DNA from: Epiperipatus broadwayi
Lineage: Eukaryota > Onychophora > Udeonychophora > Euonychophora > Peripatidae
DNA: 64,000 nucleotides
Direction of reading: 5' to 3'
Assembly: GCA_028023455.1 (NCBI GenBank)
Contig: JAQFVV010000013.1
Span: 2,172,001 to 2,236,000 of the forward strand
A program made the position numbers and the translations under genes. The notes beneath the pieces are model-generated. The model did no database searches, had not been told where the DNA came from, and saw nothing but the letters and a program-made list of their open reading frames with translations. Below, piece after piece: positions 10,998 to 23,186 of the stretch (position 1 is its first letter; each line of letters begins with the position of its first letter).

Positions 10998-11063
10998 AGA
11001 CTTATTAAGAATAAAATTAGTTCAAACCCATATTTTATTCTCATTCCCCTGCCCCGGTGGTAA

Positions 11064-12503
11064 TGTACCATTTATTTACATATACGGTACAAATTACTTT
11101 TTAATATTAGGTATTATAAAAAAAAGAAGAAAGGAGAGCAAACACGATCTTTGTTTTTTTTTGTAACATAATGTTTTAAAGAAAAAAAAAACGTACAGTG
11201 AAAGTTTAATTTTTTTTTTTTTTTTTAGAAATAAGTTAACTAAAATAAATTCCATGTTGGAAAAGTGCATATTGAATCATTGATTCAAATAGTGAAAGGA
11301 AATTTCAAAAGGCGAAAGATTGCTATCAGAAACAACTTTCGGATAGTAATTAAAAATGGCAGAAATTCTTAGCGGAAAAACAGACTTTGTAATAAGAAAA
11401 GGAGAATAATGTAGAAGTTTATAAAGTAGAACAAAGAAAAAAAAGAGCGTGCGCAGAGCTTCTAAAAAGAATCGAGGAGTATAAAAGGAGCCGACAGATT
11501 TGAAAAGGGGTCTTTTTTATCTTACTGTTCCAATAGTGCTGAGCAATTTGAAGTGCCTCATTTGTTTTTAATAAAATGTGTCCACTTAGATACGAACGGA
11601 AATCGCTCGCCATGAGTGAGTAGAACGATATCGTTTGCCGACACTTTCTCTCGGAAAAAGTCACCTAGATCATCATATGGCTACCTAAATTTGATCGGAG
11701 ATTCAGAAATAAAACTAAAAGGAGAACAACTACTGCGGACTACCCACTAACTGAATTGTATGTCGGGAAGATCGATGACCTACTTAGTGTCAACTTACCG
11801 GTAAGTAAATGGCCATAAATTTTTTTACATAAAGCTTTATGAATAGTGAATTGAATGGAAATGTTATCCCATAAATTTTTCTTGGATCAGAAGATTTGCG
11901 GACTGAGAAATGAACCAGACTGTTACTACAGAAAATAAGACTAAATAATTAGTACTCCAATATTTGAATCAAATTATTGAATTCATATGCACAATCTTTT
12001 CCAACATTATAATTTTGTATTAATCATAAATATTGAATGCTTGACGAGTTAGAATAAATCTTTATTTTTAACTTCACTTTCATTGTACGTGTATAGAATT
12101 AATGCTATTATATTTAAGTCTTATCTTTAGTTATTTAACTTAGATCGGTATACAAATTATTCTTGTTTTGATAGATTTAATTTCCGTAATTAAGAAAAAT
12201 GGGGATATCTTTTTCTTAACGAGAATGTTAACTCAGACCGTATAATTATTACCTTACAGGCTACAATATGTTTGACGCAGTCTCAGTGGGTCTAACGACT
12301 CTGGCGCCCTCAAGTAGAAATTAAAAACTGGTTCTGCTCACGATTGTACTCGGTAATAGTTTTAGGCCGAAGTTGATCAGGAAAAATAGCTGTGTTGAGA
12401 ATAGAAATACAACTTTCTTTTTTTTTTTGACATAGCTTGATCAACTCACGCTCAAATATAAATTTGAGGCGTATAGTGGCCTAGTAATACGAAAAACGTT
12501 ACA
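11064..12503 (+). repeat. 3' LTR of the CsRn1-like element
   Basis: This is the 1440 bp partner of 5543-6979, with the same ends (TGTACC, GTTACA) and the same TATA box (11480-11487) and splice-like pair. About 14 substitutions distinguish the LTRs, mostly C/T or G/A. It runs directly into ATATATATA, the continuation of the target microsatellite. Confidence 0.95.
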
Positions 12504-14433
12504 ATATATATATATAGGCGCGTTCATATATATATAACAATGTTCATACAGCTTACATTCAATTTATTCTATAATTTATAATTTGATATACGTATTATGT
12601 ACAGTTATATGTATATATGTTAACACACACGAATATACTAATACGCTTAAATATATGTAAATACACATGCACTTGGTTAAATTTGAACTCAGAATAATAC
12701 TACTATGAAGAATAGTTGGTGAAATGGAATGCATGTCAATAAATACCATTTCAATATATATATATTATGATAATAAAAATGAGTAGCACAAAACAGTCCA
12801 TTTTCAAATCTAGTCATTAATAATGCTGTAATTGCAATGATTAGTTACACCAAAATTCATTTAAAGAAGAATGTGCTAATCACTAAAATAAAACGTACTA
12901 AATTAAATTCTTTAAGTTATCAACTCATAAGTTTATACAAGTTTATAAAAAAGCAATATATTAAATTTGTTTATTAATGTATGCAATTGAAAAACATTAT
13001 TCATCAACAAATATTTAATAATTTAATACAAAAAAAAAAAAAGCATTCCAATGTTTTATTGACATCCTCAATCTAAACTGTTGCCAAAAAAAGTTTTTCT
13101 GCTGCAAATAATACAATATGTATGGTTGTATAACCTTTTTTGGTTTGATTCATATGCAAATATATATCTATAACAGATTATATTTACTTCTATTTTACAA
13201 AATGTCAGATAGACTTGCCTAATACTGAAATCTTTTTATCTATGGATTTAAATCACATTAGTAATATTAATCCAAATAAAAATAAAAATATACAAATGTG
13301 AAGATTAATATTTTATTTTATTCTATTAAAAATTATTAATATTCATGAAATAATACAGAAATTAATATACAAGTTTAAATTACAAATTAAAATTAAATAA
13401 TGTTAAAATATTTATATAATTTAAGGCAGAGATGACCAGTCTATGACACCAAATATGATGCTTTATGAAATGGAACTAAATTTGTTTTATTGGTGCCCTG
13501 ATTATAAAAATAATAAGTCTAGATATTTGCAAAGTGAGACTGTAATCAAAAACAACAGTTAATACTCAGAAAAAATTTTAACAAAAATTCAAATCCAGTG
13601 ATTCAAATTTTTAAATAAAGATTTCTCTTCTGTTTCAATCTAAAAATACATTTTTGACATTAGACTTAAGGTCACAATCGAAACATTTAAAATAGAAAAA
13701 TGTTTTACTGTAGCAAAACAGACTTAGAAGTTTATTTAAAGTAATATTTAATTTTTTTTCTATAATACATTATTATACTACATAGTAGTGCAAAAGTTGT
13801 ATTTTGAAAAAATTGTCATATTATTATAAAGTCACCCTTTAAAGCATTAACAAATATTATTGTATAGTAATTGTTTAAGAAACATACCTGTGAAATTTGA
13901 ATGCAAAATGGCAACAATAGTTTTATTCAATTGCCCAATCAAATTGTTTTATACTTTTTTTTTTTGCTGGGAATCCAGGAATTTTATCATTTGTGTTTAC
14001 ATTAATTTGTAAGAATAATTTGAAATGTAAATATAGTTAATTACTAATTTGTGTTCAAGTGTATATATTATATGGCATACAAACAAACATATCCTTATTA
14101 TAATTTTAGTAATAGAATAAAAAATATCTATTTTTCGAGTTATTTACTTATTGGATTTAATGAATTGAAATAAATATTTTTCATAAAACAGATTTGTGGA
14201 TAGCAGTATCAAAGGGCAAAGAAATTATTTTTTTAAGAAAATAGCTTACAGCAAATTCAGAGTTGTTTTTTTTTTTTTTAATTAATACATGGAAATTCAT
14301 AAAAAATATGGTAAATCTTAGCATTACTGTAGATAAGCAAGTATTTGGATGTAATATCAGGCAAGTTTTCCTGAGCCATTTCTAAATAATTGCTGCTATA
14401 CTTCTGAAAATTATAATACTAAATAAAGTTAAT
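12504..14433. other. AT-rich stretch with no recognised gene
   Basis: I see only AT-rich DNA with homopolymer runs and scattered TATATA tracts. There is no coding region, no RNA gene and no clear repeat relation to other parts of the window. Confidence 0.5.
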
Positions 14434-15310
14434 ATACTGTACAAGCTTACATATATCTGCACATGTAATGTAGGATATAAGGGATTTGAACTCAGACTTT
14501 TACATGATCCTCAACTCTCCATGCCATCTCATATTGCTGACCCACCTGATCACACACATGTTGAAAAGATAAATAATCACCAATATACATATTTCATGCT
14601 AAACCAGCAGTTACCAGTCAGTCCAGATTACCATCTCCACAAATATATACTATCAGTGCTCAGCTTTATGTTAAGATAGCCAATCTTCATATTTTAATGG
14701 ACAGGCTTCAAACTATTCCAATCCACAACTCTTCAGCCATCCATTTTATTGAAAATCTGATGATGTAACATTCAATGCCCACATTAGTGCCAAGATTGTC
14801 ATCCTATCCATGTTGACGTTAGTCATTCTGAACCCTCATGTACAGGAGAATAATCCATATTAATATATATGCAAGGGATAGGCAGACCTTTACATGCTAT
14901 TTTTCAATATGTAATTTAATATACTGTACAGGCTTACACATACCTGCACATATAATGTAATATATAAAGGATTCAAACTCAATCTTTCACATGACACTAA
15001 CATTGGTTTTGAATGTTCAATCATCAGATTTTCAATGAAATGGATGTCTGAAGAGTTGTGGATTAGAATAGTTTGAAGTCTGTCCATTAAAATATGAAGA
15101 TTGGCTATCTTAATATAAAGCTGAGCACTGATTGTATATATGTGTGGAGATGTTAATCTTGATCGACTGATGATCGCTGGTTTAGCATGAAATACTTATA
15201 TTGGTGATTATTTATCTTTTCAAAGTCTGTATGATCTGGTAGGTCAGCAATATGAGATGGGATGGAGAGTTGCGGGTCGTGTGAAAGTCTCAGTTTGAAT
15301 CCCTTATATA
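14434..15310. repeat. Large foldback with SINE-like arms
   Basis: Arms at about 14474-14790 and 14995-15310 are inverted copies of each other (around 85-90% by eye), separated by about 200 bp. Inside the spacer, 14918-14998 is a direct partial copy of 14434-14508, so three pieces of the same family are stacked here. In plus orientation the right arm ends with CAGTTTGAATCCC (about 15291-15303), which resembles a tRNA B-box, so the unit may be a tRNA-derived SINE read from right to left. A further single copy lies at 29546-29690. No protein frame is credible in it. Confidence 0.75.
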
Positions 15311-15796
15311 ATCCCAAATAAAACTATTTTCTAAGCTGTTAATCCTTTCTCCTTCTTCCAGATTATAAACAATATATTTATCTGACCTTTTTATAACCAA
15401 TATATATTTTTATTTTTTAAATAATATATTTAAAATTTTATTCTTAATTAACCAAGTTGTTTCTCTTCATTAAAATATTTGTTGTCTTTACATACACAAA
15501 ACACGTTTTAAAAGAATTTTATTGTCGCATTCTAAATATAAAAAATCTCATTTTTAGAAATAAAAAAAACAAAAGCAGTTCTTATCATATTACTATTTTA
15601 AAAAAGAATAAATTAAAATTAAATTTTCAACGTAAAATCAAAATAAAATAAATTCACCACATATCTATTATTTATATACAAATATAAAATAATAGTTAAA
15701 CCAGCTATAAATATTTCTATCATCTGTTTCTTCATTTATTTCCATTATATGCATTGATTATAAATCCATGAAAATATGATCATCATTGTAAATGTT
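15311..15796. other. AT-rich stretch with no recognised gene
   Basis: No coding or structural feature is recognised. The 64-codon frame at 15457-15651 is Lys/Phe/Ile-rich low-complexity translation of AT-rich DNA. Confidence 0.45.
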
Positions 15797-16035
15797 ATAT
15801 CATCATCATCATCGTTTTCAACTATTATCAATCCATGACAGGATGAAGGTCTCTCTTAAGTTCAATCCATCTTTTTGAATCTCTAGTTTCTTTTCTCCAT
15901 ATCATCCCAGCACCCTTCCTTATTTCGTTTATCCATCTTACTTGTTTCTTTCTAGGTTTTTTATAATCTCTTGAAATCCAGTTTATGATTTCAACTATCC
16001 ATTTATTATTATATTTCCTAGCATACGATGGATAT
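15797..16035 (-). pseudogene. 3' end of a LINE (RTE-like C-terminus)
   Basis: On the minus strand the sequence encodes QVRWINEIRKGAG, then DSKRWIELKRDLHP, then stop codons and a GATGATGATGAT tail. The pattern R-W-x-(D/N)-(D/E)-I-x(3)-A-G followed by R-W-x(2)-L is the typical C-terminus of RTE-type and related LINE polyproteins, and a trinucleotide tail right after the coding end is usual. The fragment has 60-70 codons, heavily 5'-truncated, as target-primed reverse transcription usually leaves. It is not linked to the neighbouring 2.5 kb repeat. Confidence 0.65.
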
Positions 16036-16235
16036 TAATATAAAAATACTATAATAGTGATTAAATATATTAAATAATATTAAGTAAACTAACAGAACAA
16101 CCATGCTTATGTCACACATGTGTTAATGAAGGGATACTCACTTCAATTAATTTCATTTAACATATTTAATCCCTGTTGTAGTATTTTCATATTATTATTA
16201 ATAATGATAGAATATCAAGATATTACATTTATATT

Positions 16236-18870
16236 GTAACAGTACAGACAGTTTACCTAGTGTGATGGTACTCATCATCATCAATCCCAGTTACTATAAA
16301 AGTTAAATATACAAATAATATAAATAAATATGAATCAGTATAAAAAGAATGAACATGTGTGAACATGAGAGATAACTACCTTACTAACTAAGTACCTATA
16401 TGTAAACTCATCAGCATTATACAAGAAATAATCATTCATCAGCATGAATGATCCACAATAAAAAAATCAACAGTCAATCTTGTGATTAGATTTGAAATGA
16501 GTCTATTATAGACCAAGCTAATTACTTAGCTCTTGCTAGCTTGAGGCAGATTATTTTAGCATTAATTTGGATGCACAAACTCAAGCACAAATTCATCAGA
16601 ATACAACAGTAAAAAAATAATGTGGGGATACTAAAACATCCTGATCATTATCAATGTTCTGGCCATCTAATACTTTTAATATATTGGCCAATTATAAACT
16701 TAATTTCTATTAAATACCAATTAAATAAACTGTAGTGCATGAACTTTGAAGAATATTCCTTTTGTGCCAATCTATGTCATCATCATCATCATATGAATGT
16801 CTAAACACTAAACCTAACCTCCTTATATATAACAGACCACTAGCTCAGGAACAAGAGCTCTGTAACTGTTACTGTAAGAAAGAGATAAATAAATAAAGGA
16901 TCTTATTATAAATTACTTTAAATAATTCCTAGGTTTACCTTACTACAAGTAAATAGTTTTATTGGAATCATTTTTAAAAATCCTAAAACACTAAGCTATC
17001 ATGAAATAAAGTCACACACACAATACAATTTATGAAACAGGAATTGGATAGAAGAATGAAATTAAGACTAAAAAAATATTTTTAAAACAATTATTTAATA
17101 ATTAACTGATTAACAATAAACAAAAAAATGACATGATAGTATGTTTTAAACATTCATTTAATCAAAAATTACATTTTCATAAAAATTATATTAACCAATC
17201 TCTTGATTTCTATTCATTTTAATTCATTAAGTTATTTATTTAAAATAACTAAGAGTTATATAAACAACATTTTCATAATCAAAAGTAATAATCTTTGATT
17301 TACTTAATTAACCTTTTGTTAAGTTTTTAGGGGGAGGCAAAATAAATGAAAAAGAAAAACATATTTTCAAAAACAAAAAATTTATAACATATTTAATTTT
17401 CTAAAAACTATTTCATAATTTTGAGAAGAAAATTTATGGATTTTTAAAAAAAAAATTTCACAATTTAAAAATATTAACTTAATGAAAATATTTAAAATTA
17501 TCAATTTTTACAAAAAAAAAAAAAAATACCCTTTTTACTATATGTAAAAATGTAGTGCGCACACAAAAAATAGCTTTCTGCAAAATCCTTCCCAATTATA
17601 ATTTTTAGTTTTTCCAGTTGTTTTCTTCTTAAAGGCTTTTCCACATGAATATGATTGATTTGTCCTTTTTCTGGTGTGCAGTGCTTTATTTCCAAGTTAA
17701 CAACATTAAAATTTTATTCATTTTTTAAATAAATTTCCCAGATGAGACTGGTTGCAGACGAGGTTGCAAATTACTTTAGGAGTAATTTCTCTACATTTTT
17801 ATTCCAGTAAAAATAGGTTACATGGAGGAAGATGATGTCTAGCTTTTAGCTGAATCTATCACATGATGTTTACTAAACAAATCATTTTTATGATTAAACG
17901 CTTGATTAAAATTTCTTCTATTCTCTGTAATAGCTTGGTAAAGACTTCTGATTTTTTCTTCTTTATCAGCTGAATTAAGATTTGACTGTTCTCAGGAATA
18001 ATTTCTTATACTACTGTCTTTTTCAGCAGGTGAATTAAGACTTGACTATTCTCTTCAATAACTATGTAAGGGATATTTTTTTCTACTAGACACTTGGGTT
18101 TTCTGATATTCACACCCCCATTATTTTTTTCTAGAACAATCTTGACTACAAGCCAATCACAATCTGTCTCTTACATGATAATTCTTATAGCAATCAATAA
18201 GACAAATTTTTATAAATGCAAGTATTCAACATTTTTTTTCTTAATCACAGATATTGAAAAATAAGTCAAGAACTTAAATTAACGTCATAAAATTCTTGAC
18301 ATTCCTTTCTAATTAAAGAAATTTTCTTGCAAAAAACGATAATCAGTTAATTGCACTGATTTGATTTTTTTTTGCATTGAAGAGAGATAAAGAAAGAAAA
18401 AACAACTCTAACTAAAAATAAAATGTACAAAAGCATTAAAATCTTTTCTGTTTTTTCATTTTAAAAATACTTTTAAATATAAAACTTTATCTCTCTTAAA
18501 AGGTTAAAATTAATACTTTTTATTTATTTATTTTTTTGATAGTAATACTTATTAAATAATTTACAAAAAAAACAACAACAATTTTTTTTTCTCTTGGAGC
18601 ATTTTCATTGTTTAAATTCAAACAACTAATTAATTACTGAAGAGAGAGAGAGAGAGTTAAAAAAGTTGTTTACAGTCTTTTACAATTTTCTCTCCCTTCT
18701 ACAATCACTTATATCTTATTAAAATATTCCCATATAAAAATCATCTTATTATTTACGAAATTTTAATGTTTGAGAATTCTCATACTATCATATTGAGACT
18801 GAAAATATTTAGTTAATTGAAAATCTAATATAAAATATGTATGGAAAAATTAAATATTTATTTTCCCCAA
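16236..18870. repeat. Long noncoding dispersed repeat, copy 1
   Basis: This segment aligns collinearly with 27021-29450 at roughly 75-85% identity by eye. Shared blocks include ATCATCATCAATCCCAGTT (16272/27101), TCAACAGTCAATCTT, GTGCATGAACTTT/GTGCATGGACTTT and AAGCCAATCACAATCTGTCT (18150/28901). Both begin TGTAACAGTA, which looks like an LTR start, and both have AATAAATAAA about 650 bp in, followed by ATTGG(A/G)ATCA. No second terminal copy is seen, so the unit is not shown to be an LTR element. It could be a large non-autonomous transposon or an old segmental duplication. There is no convincing reading frame. Confidence 0.75.
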
Positions 18871-18899
18871 TATTTAAATATTTAAAAAATTTAAATAAT

Positions 18900-20000
18900 A
18901 TTTAAATAATTCTAATGTGATGTGATGTAATGTGATGCACTGTGGCTTCTCCTTAAACAGAGTCAGGAATCTCTCAGAAACTATGACCAGAGAAACCTGT
19001 TAGCCACTTTATCTTCCATTCCCTACTCTAAATTTTCCCATATTCTGCTCCATCCCATTTCCACAACAGTCTTTGTCAACTCTATAGCCTTTATATCTAA
19101 ATCAATCTTATCTTTTCCCAAACTCAGCATAAAAACCAATAATCCACTTTCTGTATAATCACTTTTTTTATATTTATTCTTCCATAACTTCATTATTTGT
19201 ACCCTTTCTGTTTTCAAGCATTTACATTCAATTAATAAATGCCTAATATTTTCTATTCCTTCCTTACACAATTTACAGACTAAATCACCCATATTTTTCC
19301 ATTTACATGTATATTCTCTTGTTGCTAAAGATCCTGTACTAGCCTTAAACACCTAATATTCTGTTTATTTCTATATATATTTAAACTCTTTTTATTCTCC
19401 ATTCTAGTTCTCCATCTCTCTAACTCCCTATTCTTTATTAATAAATCTATTCCTTTATCCCATTCCTTACCACTATAACACCCAACAATCCTCCTAACAA
19501 CAATCATCCCATCTTTTGTACAAATATACTGATATAAATTCTTTATCCAAATCTTTTGCATACCACATTACTTTTCTCACCCATCTTGTTACCTGCTCTT
19601 CGTAACCCAATTAAACACTATTTTGGCTATTCTTTTATTATCCATAAACTGCAATCTATCAAAAATTTTCATTTTACTTTTTGCATCTCATATAAAAACT
19701 TGACTATCCATTTCTCCTTGAATTGCCTTCCTTGCTGTCCATATATCTACATCCAATGCATGTCTTCCTACTTCTCTTTGTACTTTTTCTAAATAATCTA
19801 ATGCCCCTTTACTAACACATAATGCATCATTACCATGCTACTGCAACTCCCTTTTATATAATTCTAGCAACATCATATTTATTATATGAAAACACTGTTA
19901 ATTTCTTTATCAATCTCTTTCTTTTTTTTGCTTCATTATCTTTTTTCCCCCCAATCATCCAAACAATTTTTCTGATTACTTAAGATAATTCCCAAATAAC
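18900..20000 (-). pseudogene. C-terminal part of a LINE polyprotein
   Basis: Read on the minus strand from about 19850 to 19023. A GRHALDVDIWTARKAIQGEM block near 19690-19770 matches the conserved region between reverse transcriptase and the C-terminus of LINEs (R-x-L-x(n)-A-x(2)-G-E-x). A 78-codon frame follows at 19325-19561, then a 109-codon frame at 19023-19352 with the zinc-binding motif CKLCKEGIENIRHLLIEC (C-x2-C-x8-H-x4-C). The frame ends at 19023, and the 3' tail is an ATCACATT-like repeat near 18905-18945. A full polyprotein would have over 900 residues; here only the last 270 or so survive, with at least two frameshifts. The truncation is the usual result of incomplete reverse transcription. 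Confidence 0.75.
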
Positions 20001-20875
20001 TATATCTGAAGAACATGCTGCCACCTATCTAATTATATTGAATGTACCCAACTGGTTACAATATATATATATAAACTTATTAATTGTGTCAATACAATAA
20101 ATATATAAAACAAATTATTAATTGCACCAAGACACAATTTTTTTTTGCTTTTTGTTACATATATTTTCAAAACCTATTATAGAAATTCCTCTGTTAATTT
20201 TGAAATGATATAATTCAAATCACTATAATTCTGAATCAAAATTATTTATTCACTAACAATCTCACAATGTATAAAGGGTTATTATTTAAAAGAATTCTTA
20301 TTTAAAAGAATTCAAATTTTCTTGTATTTTTTCATATTTTAAGATATTTATTCTAGATATATTTTGAATAATGTAATTACTAAACACATATTTGCAAAAT
20401 AAGTTTGATTTTCCATTTTTATTATTGCATATATTATTATATAATTTATTGTTTTAATAAGAATTGCATTTATGTGTTAGTTAATTTTAACATTTTTCAC
20501 AATCTTTTTAGCAGACAAATATGTTTACATATAGATGTATTTTTTTATTTATTGCTATTTTCTTTTTCATTGATTTTATCATATAGAACAAATAAATTGT
20601 GATTTTTCCATCTCTGAAACCTATCTGTCCCTGTGCTTCCATACTTCTATATTATTCATTTTTATTTTTTAGAATTTTCATGTATAGACTTCTCATATTA
20701 GTAATTGCTATTTCTCTATAATTTTTACAGTTCCATTTCTGTCCTTTCTATAAATTATTTTAACATATGCAATCTTAGAAATGTTCAAACATTTTTTTTT
20801 TACTTTCACTTTTAACTCATACAAATGTGATTCTGATAGAACCCAGAAGTCTTGCAATTCTTTAGTGATTTAAAT
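20001..20875. other. AT-rich stretch with no recognised gene
   Basis: I see nothing except AT-rich DNA up to the CTAAT target-site duplication at 20876-20880. Confidence 0.5.
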
Positions 20876-20880
20876 CTAAT

Positions 20881-21242
20881 TGTAGAATACGGAGACGTTG
20901 ACTCTAGAAACGTCCGGTTTTACGAGAATGGGAAAAAAGATGAGGAGAGATGACCAAAATGGGGTAACATATAGCCGCACGTGGAACCAAATGTCTTATA
21001 TTTCATTTGCTATGAGTAACCGAACTTTTCTTTGAAGAGACTTTAATTATATGTATACTTTTGAATTTGTTGTTGTTTTTTTCCTTACGCACATTTTATT
21101 ATCTTAAGCATAGACATTTTTTTGTATAATAACACACAATGTGTAACAAATAAACTAGCTTTAGGAAAGTAAAACTGTCTTCGACTCTAATTTAATAAAT
21201 TGTGTTTTCGGCTGAGATCATTAATTCGCCAAAAACACTGCA
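20881..21242 (+). repeat. 5' LTR of the Mag-like element
   Basis: A 362 bp LTR with TG...CA ends and an AATAAA at 21149-21154. Compared with the 3' LTR it keeps five CpGs in its first 50 bases (ACGG, ACGT, ACGT, CCGG, ACGA) that are TpG or CpA in the other copy. Confidence 0.95.
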
Positions 21243-21244
21243 GA

Positions 21245-21263
21245 TGGCGCAGTTGATAGGATG
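21245..21263 (+). other. Primer binding site, tRNA-Ser type
   Basis: TGGCGCAGTTGATAGGATG begins two bases after the 5' LTR. TGGCGCAGT followed by a GGTAGGAT-like string is the primer site of Gypsy elements primed by tRNA-Ser; this assignment is from family knowledge and rests on a partial match. Confidence 0.65.
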
Positions 21264-21329
21264 TTAGATCAGAGGTTGTTTTTTTGTGCGTGATTTGGAA
21301 AAAGTGAATACATCAGAATAGAGATAAAA

Positions 21330-22045
21330 ATGGCAGTACACTCACATGTATTAAGAGAATTTGAAATAGGAAACCCGGCGGGATGGACCCTCTATGTCGA
21401 ACAAATAGAAAGATATATGAGATTAAATAAAGTCGAGGATGACAAAACGAAAATCTCGACCTTGCTGTATTTCGCCGGAATAGACGTAGTTCAGATTGCT
21501 AAACAGTTGGCCGAGAACAAAACTCCGGAGCAAATACCATATAAGCTATTAGTTGAAAAACTCACAAATTATTTTCAACCTGCAATTACAAAAAGAGTCG
21601 TTCGTTTGAGATTCAGAATGAGAAAACAAAACCCACATGAAAGCTATTCGGAATATAATCTCGCATTGCGGATATTAGCATGAGACTGTGCATTCCCAGA
21701 CATAGATGACATGCTCCTAGATCAGTTCCTATATGGCATGACGGACCACAATCTGAGGAAACAACTATTCAGTGAAATAGAGATTGATTATAACACAGCG
21801 ATTGCAAAATGTGTGGCTCATGAGACACTGGTGATCAATGCAAAGGAATTTCGAGAGGGAATTAAAAAAAAAATGTATATACAACAGATGTGCATAAACT
21901 AGAACCAATGGAAACCCAACCACAGACTCTCTAGCTGTTATAGCTGTGGTATGAAAGGCACGTGAAAAGGACATGTAAGAATAGAACTTTAAAATGCCAG
22001 ACTTGTGGCATTAAGGGCCATATGGCGATCGTTTGCAGAAACAGG
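21330..22045 (+). pseudogene. gag: Gag of the Mag-like element (broken)
   Basis: An ATG at 21330 opens a frame with the Gag start LREFEIGNPAGWTLYVEQIE and a retrotransposon-Gag core region (KLLVEKLTNYF, VVRLRFRMRKQ, ESYSEYNLALR). A TGA at 21681-21683 interrupts it; the frame resumes (LLDQFLYGMTDHNLRKQL) to about 21860. It then shifts by one base at an A-run near 21866. The first zinc knuckle starts CYSCGMKG near 21935 and is cut by a one-base loss near 21957. The second knuckle CQTCGIKGHMAIVC (C-x2-C-x4-H-x4-C) is intact at about 21995-22036. An intact protein would assemble the particle and bind element RNA through the two knuckles. Confidence 0.85.
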
Positions 22046-22834
22046 GATGGAAACCAATACAGAAGTGATAAGAGAATGGAAGTGACAAGGAGGGCAAAAA
22101 TAAAGAAATGTGAGACAAACCTGAGTGAACAAATAGTACTGGATGTCAGAATAATAAATGTAAAAGTGACGATGGAGATAGACAGTGGAGCAGGGTTATC
22201 CATTCTGTCAATAAAGGACTGGGAAAAAATTAACACTATGGCCAAGTCGAAACTAAAGTTGGATAAGAGTAATGTTATCACCACTGATGTAAATGGAAAC
22301 AACATCCAAATTTGTGGAAAAATTTTGGTCCCAGTGAAATTAAATAACAAGAGCAAAATTTTGCCTTTGTACATAGTTAAGAAGAACATAAAACCCTTAC
22401 TGGGCCGAAACTGGTTCTGCCCACTGGGCATATCCATACAAGTGATTAAAATTGTAAAATTAGAAAATGTAGTGCAACAGAAATTCCCAAGGATATTTGA
22501 GGAAAAAATAGGAATACTGAAGATAGACCCAGTAGACATAGAATTTATCGATAAGGCTCAACTGGTAGCAAGCAAACCCAGGAAGGTTCCATTCGCTCTA
22601 AGAGCAAAGGTCGAAGAAAGTCTGACAGCCCTGGTAAAGGAAGGAGTGTTATCACCAGTGGAAAATTTAGATTGGGCCACTCCAATTGTGATAGTCACAA
22701 AGCCAGACGGGAGTTTGCGGATTTGTGGGGACTACAGGTTCACTGTAAGTCAATATCTAAAAAAAAAGTGCATAGCCAGTCCTGAATGTCACAGAAATAG
22801 TGGCATCACTCCAGGAAGCTGCAGTTTTCACTAA
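21962..22834 (+). pseudogene. pol: CCHC knuckle, protease and start of reverse transcriptase
   Basis: This 290-codon open frame contains the second CCHC knuckle near its start and the protease active site IDSGAGLS at nucleotide 22178-22201, with GRNWF ending the protease domain. Reverse transcriptase begins with the VPFALRAKVEESL, GVLSPVENLDWATPIV and VTKPDGSLRICGDYR blocks. A frameshift between 22745 and 22800 then sends this frame to a stop, and reverse transcriptase continues in the frame at 22800. The ATG at 21962 is internal, not a real start. The gag-pol boundary in the ancestor was apparently in one frame or joined by frameshift near the knuckles; the damage makes this undecidable. Confidence 0.85.
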
Positions 22835-23186
22835 GATAGATTTGAGGTCAGATTTTCATCAAATCCCAGTCACAAAGAGGTCAGCAAAAATACTAACTCT
22901 CTGTACTCATGTCGGTCTTTTCCAGTGCAATAAGCTACCATATGGAATCACAACAGCCCCCAATATATTCCAAGCTAAAATAGATCAAATGATGCAGAAT
23001 ATGGAGGGAGTGATCCCCTACCTGGATGACCTACTGATTTATGCTAAATCAGAAACCAAACTGAAAGAACGCATGCTTACCATATGCAACCGATTGGAAA
23101 AAGTGGGAATCAGGATAAATACCACTAAGAGCATTTGGTCCACAAGAGAAATAAAGTTCCTGGGACATATTATTGATCAAAATTGA
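22790..23186 (+). pseudogene. pol: Reverse transcriptase core
   Basis: The second part of reverse transcriptase: VFTKIDLRSDFHQIPV (motif A, Asp of KIDLRS), NKLPYGITTAPNIFQ (motif B) and the catalytic YLDD at 23019-23030 in VIPYLDDLLIYA. KFLGHIIDQN follows and runs into a stop at 23184-23186. After that the thumb region is frameshifted (23173-23442). Mag and Gypsy enzymes normally have all these blocks in one frame. Confidence 0.88.

Larger units (their letters stand above)
5543..12503 (+). mobile_element. Complete LTR retrotransposon, Ty3/Gypsy, CsRn1-like
   Basis: The 6961 bp element has LTRs at 5543-6979 and 11064-12503, both TGTACC...TTACA, and is flanked by ATAT. The order of protease, reverse transcriptase, RNase H, integrase (7505-10997) is Ty3/Gypsy. 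The integrase C-terminus, with its SNPCEQVMRELGR region and a YEGPY (GPY/F) module, resembles the CsRn1 clade. The 3' end just before the right LTR reads CCCCGGTGGTAA, the usual place of a polypurine tract. The LTRs differ by about 14 substitutions in 1440 bp, so the insertion is recent. It is nonetheless defective: most of gag is absent, a 145 bp tandem duplication shifts the RNase H frame, and a TGA interrupts integrase at 10314-10316. Confidence 0.93.

Noticed and set aside
17501-17695. Minus-strand frame with HIHVEKP, reminiscent of C2H2 zinc-finger linkers
   Set aside because: No Cys pair or finger spacing is present, and the matching place in the second repeat copy does not preserve it.
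21931-22539. 202-residue minus-strand frame
   Set aside because: Antisense shadow of the protease and reverse transcriptase region of the Mag-like element.
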